Source of the DNA: CANLBN01 sp034111645
Lineage (GTDB): Bacteria; Pseudomonadota; Gammaproteobacteria; Pseudomonadales; Cellvibrionaceae
NCBI GenBank assembly: GCA_034111645.1
Contig: JAWUWW010000042.1
Coordinates: forward strand, 89,220 to 153,219
DNA length: 64,000 bases
Direction of reading: 5' to 3'
Both the position numbers and the translations under genes were made by a program. Of this stretch, positions 9,585-18,232 are shown in pieces. The notes beneath the pieces are model-generated. The model did not search any database and was not told the DNA's origin. It was given only the letters and a program-made list of their open reading frames with translations. The first letter of the stretch is position 1, and the number at the start of each line of letters is the position of its first letter.

Positions 9585-10133
9585 AATCTACTTGTCGAAA
9601 TAGAGATGATGCCAACAAACTAACTTGATAAATGATAAATGATAAATGATAAATGATAAATGATAAATGATAAATGATAAATGATAAAATTGTCCTTGTT
9701 GCAGCTTGCATATTGCACGAATCTTACACGGCTTTAATGGGCGCCTTTTTATTGGTTGAAAAGTAAATCTAATTTAATGATTTAAATGGCTCATTAAAAT
9801 TACGCTATTGATTTTGTCTGTACGTAGAGTGATATTTTATCAAGTTATTTGATAGTTTAGCTTTGTTAAGCTTTAGTTATATTTACTATGACTAGCCTGA
9901 CTCTTATAAAAATAAATTTTAATAATTTTTTTAGTGATGAAGTAACTTTTATCAAGACGTAATCAAAGATGCTAATCAGCTAAAATAACGGTAATTTAAT
10001 GCGTATCGAATAACATAACTGGCTATATGCAAACGTTAGCGTTAAATCAGAGTGAGTTAAATAAATTGAGGCATGACTTTCATATTCGATAGGTCCTATA
10101 GGCTAGGTTTAGCAGTATATTTTTGGAGTTAGT
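9585..10133. other. Intergenic region with VNTR, between DUF3461 and lrgA
   Basis: Apart from the tandem array at 9626-9688 this 549-bp region is AT-rich and shows no ORF with coding character. The lrgA ribosome-binding site (TTGGAG, just before 10134) is at its right end. No T-run terminator hairpin is evident. Confidence 0.4.
9626..9688. repeat. Tandem repeat, 9 perfect copies of TGATAAA (63 bp)
   Basis: Nine uninterrupted head-to-tail copies of the 7-mer TGATAAA run from 9626 to 9688. Because the unit is 7 bp and contains both TGA and TAA, the array places stop codons in all three forward frames. It lies 41 bp downstream of the DUF3461 stop codon. Perfect identity of all copies implies recent slippage, so copy number probably varies between strains. 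Confidence 0.97.
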
Positions 10134-10544
10134 ATGAAATTTCTTTATGGCTTAACATTGCTCCTTGTTTTTCAATTGATAGGTGAGGCTATCTCGTTGT
10201 ATTTCTCTCTGAGTATTCCTGGGCCTGTTATTGGCATGCTATTGTTGTTTTTATCATTATTGTTGTTGTATAAAATCAAAAAAAATAACGTCAATAAACA
10301 ACATCAAGATGATGCCCTAAGCACCAGCGCAAACGCTATTTTAAGTCATCTATCATTATTATTTATTCCAGCAGGTGTCGGGCTTATTGTTCACATTGAT
10401 AGATTAGAAAATCAATGGTTGCCTATTATCGCTGCCATTGTTTTAGGTTCGATAATTACCATGACTATAACCGCAGGTACGATGATATTTCTTAATCGTC
10501 TTTTAAAGATAGACGCTAATAGTCAAAGCGAAAATAAGATATGA
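10134..10544 (+). CDS. lrgA: CidA/LrgA family holin-like membrane protein
   Basis: 136 aa with four predicted membrane helices. The segment FQLIGEAISLYFSLSIPGPVIGMLLLF is the family signature (IPGPVIGM), and LLFIPAGVGLI marks the third helix. LrgA/CidA proteins act with LrgB/CidB partners; in some bacteria they influence autolysis, and related pairs transport pyruvate or other small acids. The stop codon overlaps the start of lrgB by 4 bp (ATGA), so the two are translationally coupled. A GGAG ribosome-binding site precedes the ATG. Confidence 0.93.
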   Translation: MKFLYGLTLLLVFQLIGEAISLYFSLSIPGPVIGMLLLFLSLLLLYKIKKNNVNKQHQDDALSTSANAILSHLSLLFIPAGVGLIVHIDRLENQWLPIIAAIVLGSIITMTITAGTMIFLNRLLKIDANSQSENKI

Positions 10545-11260
10545 ATAATGTTAATGAAGGCATTTGGGTTTATCTCTCGACTAGTCCGCTATTATGGCTA
10601 ACCGTCACCCTTATAGTTTATTGCGTGGCCTTCCAACTTTATCAGTGGTCAAACTCTAACCCTTTGCTCAACCCTGTTGCTATTTCTATCATTGCATTAA
10701 TCTCTTTTTTAGCGCTAACAAAGACAGATTATCAACTCTACTTCTCAGGCGCTCAATATATTCATTTTTTATTAGGGCCAGCTACAGTGGCATTAGCTTT
10801 GCCACTTTATCAACAAGTTTCCAAGCTCAAAAAGATTTGGTTTTCAGCAACAGTTGCTATTACGACAGGCGTAGTATTTGGCGCCGTAAGCTCTGTCTTT
10901 ATCGCAAAATGGTTAGGCGCAGATATTCAAACTCAATTATCTATAGCACCTAAATCGGTGACTGCACCTGTCGCCATGGGTATTGCAGAAAAAATTGGTG
11001 CACTGCCATCGCTTACAGCGGCACTAGTGGTTATGACCGGTGTCACAGGCGCACTGATTTGCAGTAAACTCTTTAGTATTCTCAGAATTACAGACAATAG
11101 CGTCAAAGGTATTGCGGTAGGTGTAGCGGCGCATGGAATTGGTACGGCACGAGCATTTCAATTAAATGCTGAGATGGGTGCTTTTTCTGGTTTGGCAATG
11201 GCTTTATCTACACTGATTAGCGCCTTAGCGCTCCCATGGTTGGTTACATTTTTATTTTAA
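10541..11260 (+). CDS. lrgB: LrgB family membrane protein
   Basis: 239 aa, hydrophobic throughout. It has the LrgB/CidB core motifs: YIHFLLGPATVALALPLY (about 80-97), LSIAPKSVTAPVAMGIAEKIG (about 138-158) and GVAAHGIGTARAFQLN (about 198-213). It pairs with the overlapping lrgA product. A glutaminase gene starts 36 bp downstream on the same strand, suggesting a three-gene operon in which the membrane pair may handle a metabolite linked to glutamine or glutamate; that link is inference only. Confidence 0.93.
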   Translation: MNNVNEGIWVYLSTSPLLWLTVTLIVYCVAFQLYQWSNSNPLLNPVAISIIALISFLALTKTDYQLYFSGAQYIHFLLGPATVALALPLYQQVSKLKKIWFSATVAITTGVVFGAVSSVFIAKWLGADIQTQLSIAPKSVTAPVAMGIAEKIGALPSLTAALVVMTGVTGALICSKLFSILRITDNSVKGIAVGVAAHGIGTARAFQLNAEMGAFSGLAMALSTLISALALPWLVTFLF

Positions 11261-11296
11261 AACTTATTTTAAAGCAAACTACGACATCAAGGCATT

Positions 11297-12256
11297 ATGA
11301 CATCTGAATTTCATCCCCAACTGGTTAATCAACCTCTAGATACAGAAGCTCTTCCCGGTATACTAGAACGCATTTATAGTGAAGTTATCGAAGCTTATGG
11401 CAAAGGCCACGTTGCAGACTATATCCCAGATCTGAAAAGAGTAAACCCAAAACAATTTGGTATGGCACTGCGTACCATTGATGGAGAGGAATTTACGGTT
11501 GGTTGTGCAGACACTGGGTTTTCTATACAAAGTATCTCTAAATTATTCACCTTAATGTTATCGCTAGATACCATTGGCGATGAGCTTTGGAAGCGTGTTG
11601 GCAGAGAGCCTTCTGGTATGCGTTTTAATTCGCTACTTCTATTAGACTCGGAAGGCGGCATACCACGCAATCCCTTCATTAACGCAGGTGCTATTGTTGT
11701 TACAAATACGATTGCCGTACGCAGTTCAACACCAATTCGTCGAATAGAAGGTTTTATTGCATCGTTATCTGGTAATAAAGAAAATCGCATCGATCAAGAA
11801 GTAGCCATGGGCGAAAAAAGAACCGGCTTTCATAATATTGCCATTGCCAATTTATTAAAAGCTATGGGAAACCTAGATGGCGATGTCGATCAAACTCTCG
11901 ATTGCTATTTTAAGCAGTGCGCAATGAACATGAGTTGCCGCGATTTAGTAAGAGCAATAGAGTGTTTAGCGAATCGTGGCCGTTCTAATTTCACTAACAA
12001 ATTTCATGCAGAGTTAATGGATAAGCGTATCAACTCCATTATGTTAACCTGCGGTCTTTACGACGCAGTCGGTAATTTTGCTTATAATGTGGGTTTACCC
12101 GCAAAGAGTGGCGTTGGTGGTGGCATTGTAGCCGTTGCACCGGGACAATATACCGTATGCGTATGGTCACCCGAACTTGATGCTTCTGGAAATTCTGTAC
12201 TAGGCCAATTAGCCTTAGAAAAATTAACCACCTACACGCGAACGTCAATCTTCTAA
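11297..12256 (+). CDS. glsA: Glutaminase (beta-lactamase-like fold)
   Basis: 319 aa, slightly longer than the usual 305-310. It hydrolyses L-glutamine to glutamate and ammonia in the cytoplasm. The serine nucleophile and lysine sit in SISK (Ser79-Lys82). Other family blocks are present: SLLLLDSEGGIPRNPFINAGAIV, the tyrosine-containing TCGLYDAVGNFAYNVGLPAKSGVGGGI and the final C-terminal strand VCVWSPELDASGNS. It follows lrgB by 36 bp in the same direction, so it is probably in the lrgAB transcript. In enterobacteria such glutaminases supply ammonia for acid resistance; here the role is not shown. Confidence 0.95.
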   Translation: MTSEFHPQLVNQPLDTEALPGILERIYSEVIEAYGKGHVADYIPDLKRVNPKQFGMALRTIDGEEFTVGCADTGFSIQSISKLFTLMLSLDTIGDELWKRVGREPSGMRFNSLLLLDSEGGIPRNPFINAGAIVVTNTIAVRSSTPIRRIEGFIASLSGNKENRIDQEVAMGEKRTGFHNIAIANLLKAMGNLDGDVDQTLDCYFKQCAMNMSCRDLVRAIECLANRGRSNFTNKFHAELMDKRINSIMLTCGLYDAVGNFAYNVGLPAKSGVGGGIVAVAPGQYTVCVWSPELDASGNSVLGQLALEKLTTYTRTSIF

Positions 12257-12432
12257 ATTGAAACTAAAGTACAAATTCTGCTCACAAGTTATTTGTATAA
12301 ATTTATATGATGAAGTTGTTGAATGAAGTTTGAGGACTTTATTTTTAGATAAAATAAGCCTAATACTGAAGCCCAAGAAGCCAACAATTAAAATATTATT
12401 TTAGCTTAAATAAAGTTTTTACCTTTATTAGA

Positions 12433-14598
12433 CTATACCGCTTGTGAAACTAAGTTTTCGAGTAAAAAGTTGTGAATTTCGTTGGCTAGTAGTGGCTTGG
12501 CAATATAATACCCTTGTGCATAATCACACTCCATGTCTTCTAATAAATCAAGCAAGGCTTTTGTTTCTACACCCTCACCAACTACTTTGAGATCCAATGA
12601 GTGCGCAAGATCGATCATTGCCTTTATGACTTTGTCGCTGTTCTTGCCTCTATTTAGAAGAAAGCTTTTATCTATTTTCAATTCATTAACCGGCAACATC
12701 GTCAAATAAGAAAACGATGAAAAGCCGGTACCGAAGTCATCTATCGATACAGTAAAGCCTTTTTTTGTTAACCGATTCAAAATCTTGATAGCTTGTTCAG
12801 GTTTCGCCATCACCGTAGACTCAGTAATCTCCAAGTTTATATTGCTAGGGTGCATTTTTGATATTTTGCATATATTTTCTAGGACGTCATATATTTCGGG
12901 TTGACTAAACACGCGGCCGGATATGTTGATTGAAATCGAAAATGATTCATCAGTTTGGCAAAAGGTTTTGCAATGCCTACAGACTTGATGAAAAACCCAT
13001 TGAGTCAACTCGTGAATACTGCCGTTGCGTTCACAAATAGGAATGAATTCGACGGGAGAAATTAATCCTAGGGTAGGATGTTGCCACCTAACTAATGCTT
13101 CTATCTTATTGACGCGCTTAGATTTGAAGTTAAATATTGGTTGATAAACTAAAAAGAGTTGGTCGTTTTTTATGGCCTTATGGAAGTCTTGGCTTAACTT
13201 CAATTTTCGTCTCAGTTTTGAGTCTTCCTCGGAGCTATAAAGCACATAGTTGATGCCAGCTTTTTTTGCTTGATACATAGCCATATCAGCATTCTTAACT
13301 AGTGACTCGGCGTCTTTCCCATGCACTGGATAAATAGCAGTGCCAACATTTGCAGACACTGCAACGCTCACTATCTCAGTGTCATTGACGAGAACCGGTG
13401 CCTGGAGAGCCGTGAAAAACTTTTGCACTATTAACTCGCCATCATTATCTTTATCCAGATCAAGTAATGCATAAAACTCATCTCCGCCCATGCGAGCGAG
13501 TGTATCGGTGCCACGTAAAACACTAGATAGCCGTTTAGCAACTTCGATAAGAATTAAATCCCCTATTTGGTGACCATAATCATCATTAATTGCCTTAAAT
13601 TTTGTCAGATCGATACTAGCAACAAGAAATCGATTATTATTCCGCTGACCGGTTTTTAGAGACTGCTGCAGGCGATCTTGAAATAAAGTCCGATTAGGCA
13701 GAGATGTTAATGTATCGTGTAAGGCTAAGTGCTTAAGTTCTTTGTTTGCTTTCGACAGTGATTTTGTGCGATCTAGAACTCGCTCTTCTAACTCGATTTT
13801 TTGTGATTCAATAACCTCTATTTTATCTGCAATAGCAATACGCATTTGGTCAAAATTTGTCGCCAATAAAAAGAGTTCATCGTCATGTTTAGCAGCAATT
13901 ACCTTGTCGAGGACTTTAGAATGACTGAGCGTTTCAGGTTTGTTTGGATTAATCGCGCTTGCGGCATTGGCTAATGCGGCCAGTGGTTTTGCAACCAGCC
14001 TATTAACAAAATATAAAAAGAACAACCACAAAGCTGCAGTTTTTATTAGCGAGTTAATGATGATTAAAATAAAACTATATTTGACGCGATCGATAATTGT
14101 ATTTACATCTGTATATAAGTGACCGTAACCAATTAGTTTGATAACACCATTGGTATCCTCTTGGTATTCGATAGGGAATGTATATTCATATAAAGTTTGA
14201 CGAGTGACGGCTCCAGCTTGCATTAGCTCGATTTGTTTCATCCCAATTTTTTCAAGATCTTTACTTGAAATGATTTGGCTATCTTTGGCTACCACGTCAC
14301 CTATCGACGCTATCAGCTCGTTGCTCTCATTCTCGATCTTAATACCTGAAACGGTATCAATCTTGGTCATTCCAAAAAGTGTTATCTCGAGTTGAGTGGT
14401 ATCAAAAGACCATATCGAATTTACAAAGCTCTCTTTGAAGGTATTTTCAAGGTCATATATTTGTGTAAATACTTGATTTTTTACATGGCGGTATTCAGAA
14501 ACAAGTTGAGTGCCAGTAACAACTATGGCGACAATAAGATAGCAACCAAACACATAGCGCAGTAAGCGAATACCAATGCCTTTTTTAAATTTAATCAT
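12433..14598 (-). CDS. Membrane sensor with HAMP, GGDEF and EAL domains (c-di-GMP turnover)
   Basis: 721 aa. An N-terminal helix (about 13-31) and a second one (about 172-198) enclose a periplasmic sensor domain of about 140 residues. Then come a HAMP-like region, a short coiled coil, a GGDEF domain (about 285-440) and an EAL domain (about 455-715). The cyclase motif RMGGDEF is intact and an inhibitory RxxD site (RGTD) lies five residues before it. The EAL domain keeps its key motifs: EALVRW, NISG, EITES, DDFGTGFSS, KIDKSF, EGVE and QGYYIAKP. Both activities therefore look possible. Its ATG overlaps by 8 bp the end of a periplasmic binding-protein gene, which may supply its ligand. Confidence 0.93.
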   Translation of the reverse strand: MIKFKKGIGIRLLRYVFGCYLIVAIVVTGTQLVSEYRHVKNQVFTQIYDLENTFKESFVNSIWSFDTTQLEITLFGMTKIDTVSGIKIENESNELIASIGDVVAKDSQIISSKDLEKIGMKQIELMQAGAVTRQTLYEYTFPIEYQEDTNGVIKLIGYGHLYTDVNTIIDRVKYSFILIIINSLIKTAALWLFFLYFVNRLVAKPLAALANAASAINPNKPETLSHSKVLDKVIAAKHDDELFLLATNFDQMRIAIADKIEVIESQKIELEERVLDRTKSLSKANKELKHLALHDTLTSLPNRTLFQDRLQQSLKTGQRNNNRFLVASIDLTKFKAINDDYGHQIGDLILIEVAKRLSSVLRGTDTLARMGGDEFYALLDLDKDNDGELIVQKFFTALQAPVLVNDTEIVSVAVSANVGTAIYPVHGKDAESLVKNADMAMYQAKKAGINYVLYSSEEDSKLRRKLKLSQDFHKAIKNDQLFLVYQPIFNFKSKRVNKIEALVRWQHPTLGLISPVEFIPICERNGSIHELTQWVFHQVCRHCKTFCQTDESFSISINISGRVFSQPEIYDVLENICKISKMHPSNINLEITESTVMAKPEQAIKILNRLTKKGFTVSIDDFGTGFSSFSYLTMLPVNELKIDKSFLLNRGKNSDKVIKAMIDLAHSLDLKVVGEGVETKALLDLLEDMECDYAQGYYIAKPLLANEIHNFLLENLVSQAV

Positions 14599-15343
14599 TA
14601 GCTACTTTCAAGCCATATTTTGCTTGTATCTCAGTGATAGTGCCATCAGCTTCTAGCTCTTTAAGAGCTTTTCTCATGGGCTCAAGAATATATTCATCGG
14701 TCGACTTGTGAAAGGTAAAACCCATACTAGATGATTTTAAAACAAGAATAATTTCATAGTCATTGCTATTTATGCCTGCCGTCTTAAACAAAAGTTGAGT
14801 GGTTGCATGAGCGTAACTTACGGCATCAACTCTTCCTGAGGCCAGCTTTTTTACCATGCTTAACCCAGAGTTAAGTCGATCAATAGATTCAGGTTTAACG
14901 CCTTGGGCGATTAATAATTCTTCACCAATATCGTCTCTGACGACGCCAATTTTAAGCTGATTCAGATCAGCGGCAGATTTTATAGATAATTTGCTAGACT
15001 TTGGAGCAATGACGGCTACAACATTAGGTGCTATTGGGCCAACAAATTTCATTTTTTTAAGTCGATCAGGAGTATATGTTGTCGAGAAAAGAACCGTTTC
15101 AGGCTCGTTTAAGACCATATGATAACCACGAGCCCAGGGATAAATTTTCAAATTTATGTTGTCAATGGAAATGCCAAGTTTCCGAAAAATTTGTGATAAA
15201 ATTTCAACGGCCGCACCTGATATCTCACCTGTATTAGGGTCTTGATAATTAAATGGTGGATACTCTTCAGTAATCCAGTTTAGGTTTTCGAGTATACGAA
15301 TAGCTTGCTCAGTATCATTCAATTCTTCTTTAGCGACTGCCAA
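14591..15343 (-). CDS. Periplasmic amino-acid-type solute-binding protein (SBP_bac_3 family), 5' end uncertain
   Basis: The 250 residues from the TTG at 15343 form a type-3 solute-binding domain: LNWITEEYPPFNYQDPNTGEISGAAVEIL, then YPWARGYHMVLNEPETVLFSTTYTPDR, then GVVRDDIGEELL, then MRKALKELEADGTITEIQAKYG. Upstream the same frame continues as a convincing signal peptide (KTSIIRVFVILLFSTILSYLAVA) but has no usable start codon. An ATG at 15416-15414 is exactly one base out of frame with it. If the G at 15413 were absent the protein would begin MKPPYKTS. The true gene therefore probably starts at 15416 with a one-base error or mutation. It overlaps the GGDEF-EAL gene, pointing to a shared sensory role rather than transport; no ABC permease is nearby. 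Confidence 0.8.
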   Translation of the reverse strand: MAVAKEELNDTEQAIRILENLNWITEEYPPFNYQDPNTGEISGAAVEILSQIFRKLGISIDNINLKIYPWARGYHMVLNEPETVLFSTTYTPDRLKKMKFVGPIAPNVVAVIAPKSSKLSIKSAADLNQLKIGVVRDDIGEELLIAQGVKPESIDRLNSGLSMVKKLASGRVDAVSYAHATTQLLFKTAGINSNDYEIILVLKSSSMGFTFHKSTDEYILEPMRKALKELEADGTITEIQAKYGLKVAND

Positions 15344-15416
15344 ATAACTAAGGATTGTCGAAAATAACAGGATTACAAAAACTCTGATTATTGAGGTTTT
15401 ATAAGGAGGTTTCCAT

Positions 15417-16020
15417 TTAGTGTTGATAAGTCACCTTCAGAGCTAAGGTATGCTCAGTTTTTTAAATAGATTTAAAAGCGTAAAAGTAAATAAATTATAG
15501 TTCAATTTTGTGAAATGTAAAAAATAATTGAATATACAAAGCTGTTCAAATATCGATCATTTTGGTGTTGAAAGATTACCCGCTATACGCTCAGATTTTA
15601 TTGATGTTGTGGAAGTTATAAATGTTAAGAATGTTTAGTGCTGGCATTAACCTTCTAGCCTAAAATATAGGCCTTATTCAATGAATTAAAGGTTTGCTGG
15701 ATAAGTGTTTATATTCTGCGCTTTTAACATAATAAAAACAACCGGAGCAGACCCTGAAATTTGATTGTAAAGTTAAATAATTAAGCCGTTAAAAATGCAT
15801 GAGAAACATTAAAATGTTAGATATAGTCGAGATCTAAGGATCATTAAAATAGTGCTTTTTAAATAATAAGCTTCATATGTCTAGAAACATATGAATAAAG
15901 CCATTTTAAAAAGTTAAGCGTATGTTTTATGTGTTTTTGTAGGTCCGAGGACATTACTAATCAAAGTTTTTAATAGTGCATAAATCAACAAATAGTCTCA
16001 ACATAAGTGGATAAAAATAA
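15417..16020. other. Divergent intergenic region with a nested inverted repeat
   Basis: This 600-bp AT-rich region separates the minus-strand binding-protein gene and the plus-strand histidine phosphatase gene. I see no ORF. Its main structure is the concentric inverted repeat at 15855-15913, listed separately. Confidence 0.4.
15855..15913. repeat. Nested (concentric) inverted repeat, 59 bp
   Basis: The inner arms TTCATATGT (15872-15880) and ACATATGAA (15887-15895) pair perfectly over 9 bp around a 6-nt loop. The outer arms CTTTTTAAA (15855-15863) and TTTAAAAAG (15905-15913) also pair perfectly over 9 bp, and their centre coincides with the inner one to within half a base. It lies about 110 bp before the histidine phosphatase start. 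There is no T-run to make it a classic terminator; it could be a protein-binding site, an RNA hairpin or a small remnant element. Confidence 0.8.
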
Positions 16021-16584
16021 ATGATAACTCGCAATTTTGTCTTAATTTTTATAATGATGATTTGTAGTGTGAAGACTACCGCTGCTACATCAAATATCGA
16101 TTCAATTATAGATAACTTACGTGCAATCGATGCTAATGTGCTATTGATGCGCCATGCTATTGCCCCTGGTTTTGGAGACCCCGATAATTTTGTTATTGAT
16201 CAATGCAATACGCAGCGTAATTTAGATGCTGTTGGTCGCAGTCAGGCAGTTTCACTGGGCAAAAAATTGAAGCAGTCGAATATAGTAGTTGATAAGATTT
16301 ACTCAAGCTATTGGTGCCGTTGTCTCGAAACGGCCAAACTATTAAAGCTGGGGGATGTTGAAAGGTTTTCGGGGCTAAACTCATTTTTTGAAGAGCATGC
16401 TGATCGTAATGAAACACTCAAGTTACTCCAACAAAAATTTTCACAACTCGATCAAAATAAACTGACATTAATGGTCACGCATCAAGTAGTCGTTCAGGCG
16501 ATAACAGGGATCGGAGTTTCATCTGGAGGTGTTGTTGCTTACAACACAAAAACCGGTAAGGCCGTAAGAATCTCGCTTGACTAA
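16021..16584 (+). CDS. Periplasmic histidine phosphatase family protein
   Basis: 187 aa with a signal peptide (MITRNFVLIFIMMICSVKTTAA, residues 1-22). The mature part begins with the histidine phosphatase motif LLMRHA (Arg44, His45), then has NLDAVGRSQAVSLGKKL, the SSYWCRCLETA segment with the second arginine, and the late catalytic His in MVTHQVVVQAITG. The layout is that of the small branch-1 (phosphoglycerate-mutase-like) phosphatases found in the periplasm of many marine gammaproteobacteria. It would remove phosphate from an unknown ester. The gene stands alone. Confidence 0.88.
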   Translation: MITRNFVLIFIMMICSVKTTAATSNIDSIIDNLRAIDANVLLMRHAIAPGFGDPDNFVIDQCNTQRNLDAVGRSQAVSLGKKLKQSNIVVDKIYSSYWCRCLETAKLLKLGDVERFSGLNSFFEEHADRNETLKLLQQKFSQLDQNKLTLMVTHQVVVQAITGIGVSSGGVVAYNTKTGKAVRISLD

Positions 16585-16828
16585 CTTACTTAAGTGACTC
16601 GTTTTAGTAATAGACAAATAATTTTCTTGACGATTCAGTGCAGTTAAAGTTTATCAATAGAGCTTAAAAATTTAGTCATTAAATTAATAATCGAGCGCGC
16701 GAGTAATTACAGCACTAGATTCTCAATTCATAAATATAATTAGGCTGTTAATATTAAACAATCATAATTTTGTGCAAACTATAATCTAATCAGTCTTTAA
16801 GTCCAAATAAGCGGTCAACCAAAGTAGG

Positions 16829-17200
16829 CTAGCGTTCAACTAAGACAGAACATTGTGCATGTCGTACAACTTTGCCCGCTGTAGAGCCCAATAAATAATC
16901 TTGGAGCTCAGGTTTGCTAGAGTTTATTAAAATTAAGTTAGCGCCGTGCTCTTTAGCTGACTCAATAATATTATGATAAGAAGATCCATTATGGCGAACC
17001 TCTATCTCTGCTTCCACTCCAGATTTCTCTATCCATTGAGCCAGTGTTTCTTTTGTCGTTGATACAATATAAGGCACAGATTCAAGCACATGCAATAAGA
17101 TAACGCGACCATTATCAGACAGTTGCGCGGCTTTTTTTAATGATCGAATAGTTGCAGCTTCATCCGAAAAGTCGGTAGGAACAATGATCGTATTATACAT
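16829..17200 (-). CDS. Universal stress protein (UspA family)
   Basis: 123 aa, a little shorter than the usual 140. It has the Usp opening MYNTIIVPTDFSDEA, the second strand GRVILLHVLESVP, the ANLILINSS strand and the closing LLGSTAGKVVRHAQCSVLVER. The ATP-binding motif G-2x-G-9x-G(S/T) is only partly kept: GST is present but the earlier glycines are not (NSSKPELQ), so nucleotide binding is doubtful. The protein is cytoplasmic. The gene is isolated and has a good ribosome-binding site (GGGAGAT) before its ATG. Confidence 0.88.
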   Translation of the reverse strand: MYNTIIVPTDFSDEAATIRSLKKAAQLSDNGRVILLHVLESVPYIVSTTKETLAQWIEKSGVEAEIEVRHNGSSYHNIIESAKEHGANLILINSSKPELQDYLLGSTAGKVVRHAQCSVLVER

Positions 17201-18220
17201 TTGATATCTCCCGTGAGAATAAAATCTTAAAATGTGACACTAATTATTTCAAACTTATCTTTATTAATCTGAAGCATACCCTTAATAATTTGATCAAGGA
17301 TTGATATAAATCAACTATTTAAAGTTATTTTTAGATCTTGGCTATAAGATAATAATTTGAGCTTTTAAATATTCAATTAAAAGATTAAGCTCCCTAAGCT
17401 ACTAGTTAATCTCCCTTTTGCATGAAAATAATTGCATTTTTACATAATTAATGCAACTAGCTTGCTCGCTTCTGTCTTGTCAGCAGTCTATTAATTTGCA
17501 GTGGCAGAGATCTTGTAGTAAATTGATTGTATATATTTAATGGGTGTCATTGTAAATCTAAAATAAACAGATAATAATTAAGCTTAAATTAGATTAATTT
17601 GATGCTATTAATACTTTTAATAATTGAAATCAAAACCTAAAGAGAATATAAAGATAGTTCTTAAGATGGGTTCTAACCGATGACTAAGTTACTGTGACTA
17701 TCAGAAATTATAAAAATAAAAAATGGTTATGTTGCTAATTTACACCAAGTTTAAATAAGAGTGATCAGCCAAAGAATTTAAAATATCTCTGCAGAAGATA
17801 AATAATAATATAAAAATAGCGATAATTACGCTTAAAATATCAAAAAACAATTAATTCAGCTAAAACATAAAAAGCATGTAAGGAATTTAACGTATTATTA
17901 TCAACAAAAAAAAATGTTAAATTTTATTTATATTTAAAGTTCTTGTTGGCAACGCTAAAGATTTTTTTAAAAAACATTGATTTCATATAACTATTAGAAA
18001 TTATAGGTGCATCCACTTATAGCAAATGAATTCAGTATATCGAAAGCTAACAACTAGCTATGCTGTACGCATAGGGCGCTCTTTTTCCATAATGTTTAAT
18101 ATGAACTCTATATAAGGCATTTATATTCACTTGTTAGCCACTTAAATCTACAGTGATTATAGCTACATTCATTATTCAGTTATGATCATCCAAGTTCAAT
18201 AATAAAATAAAACGATAAGG
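17201..18220. other. Long AT-rich intergenic region, about 1 kb
   Basis: No ORF with coding character is visible on either strand. The region separates the minus-strand Usp gene and the plus-strand alanine symporter and must hold both promoters. I looked for a glycine-riboswitch-like structure in front of the symporter and found none. Nothing else is recognisable. Confidence 0.35.
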
Positions 18221-18232
18221 ATGCTATTTATG
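18217..18232 (+). promoter_or_regulatory. Ribosome-binding site deciding the symporter start
   Basis: AAGG at 18217-18220 directly abuts the first ATG (18221), which is too close for initiation. It is 9 nt before the second in-frame ATG (18230). The second ATG is therefore the better start, giving MSKINRYL. Confidence 0.75.

Noticed and set aside
9626..9688. Tandem array as a CRISPR
   Set aside because: The 7-bp units are contiguous with no spacers and there are no cas genes.
15738..15772. Phrase ACCGGAGCAGACCCTGAA resembling ends of REP-associated elements
   Set aside because: There is no matching inverted copy or transposase nearby, so it cannot be supported.
17201..18229. Glycine riboswitch before the alanine/glycine symporter
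   Set aside because: No conserved glycine aptamer core is visible in the region.
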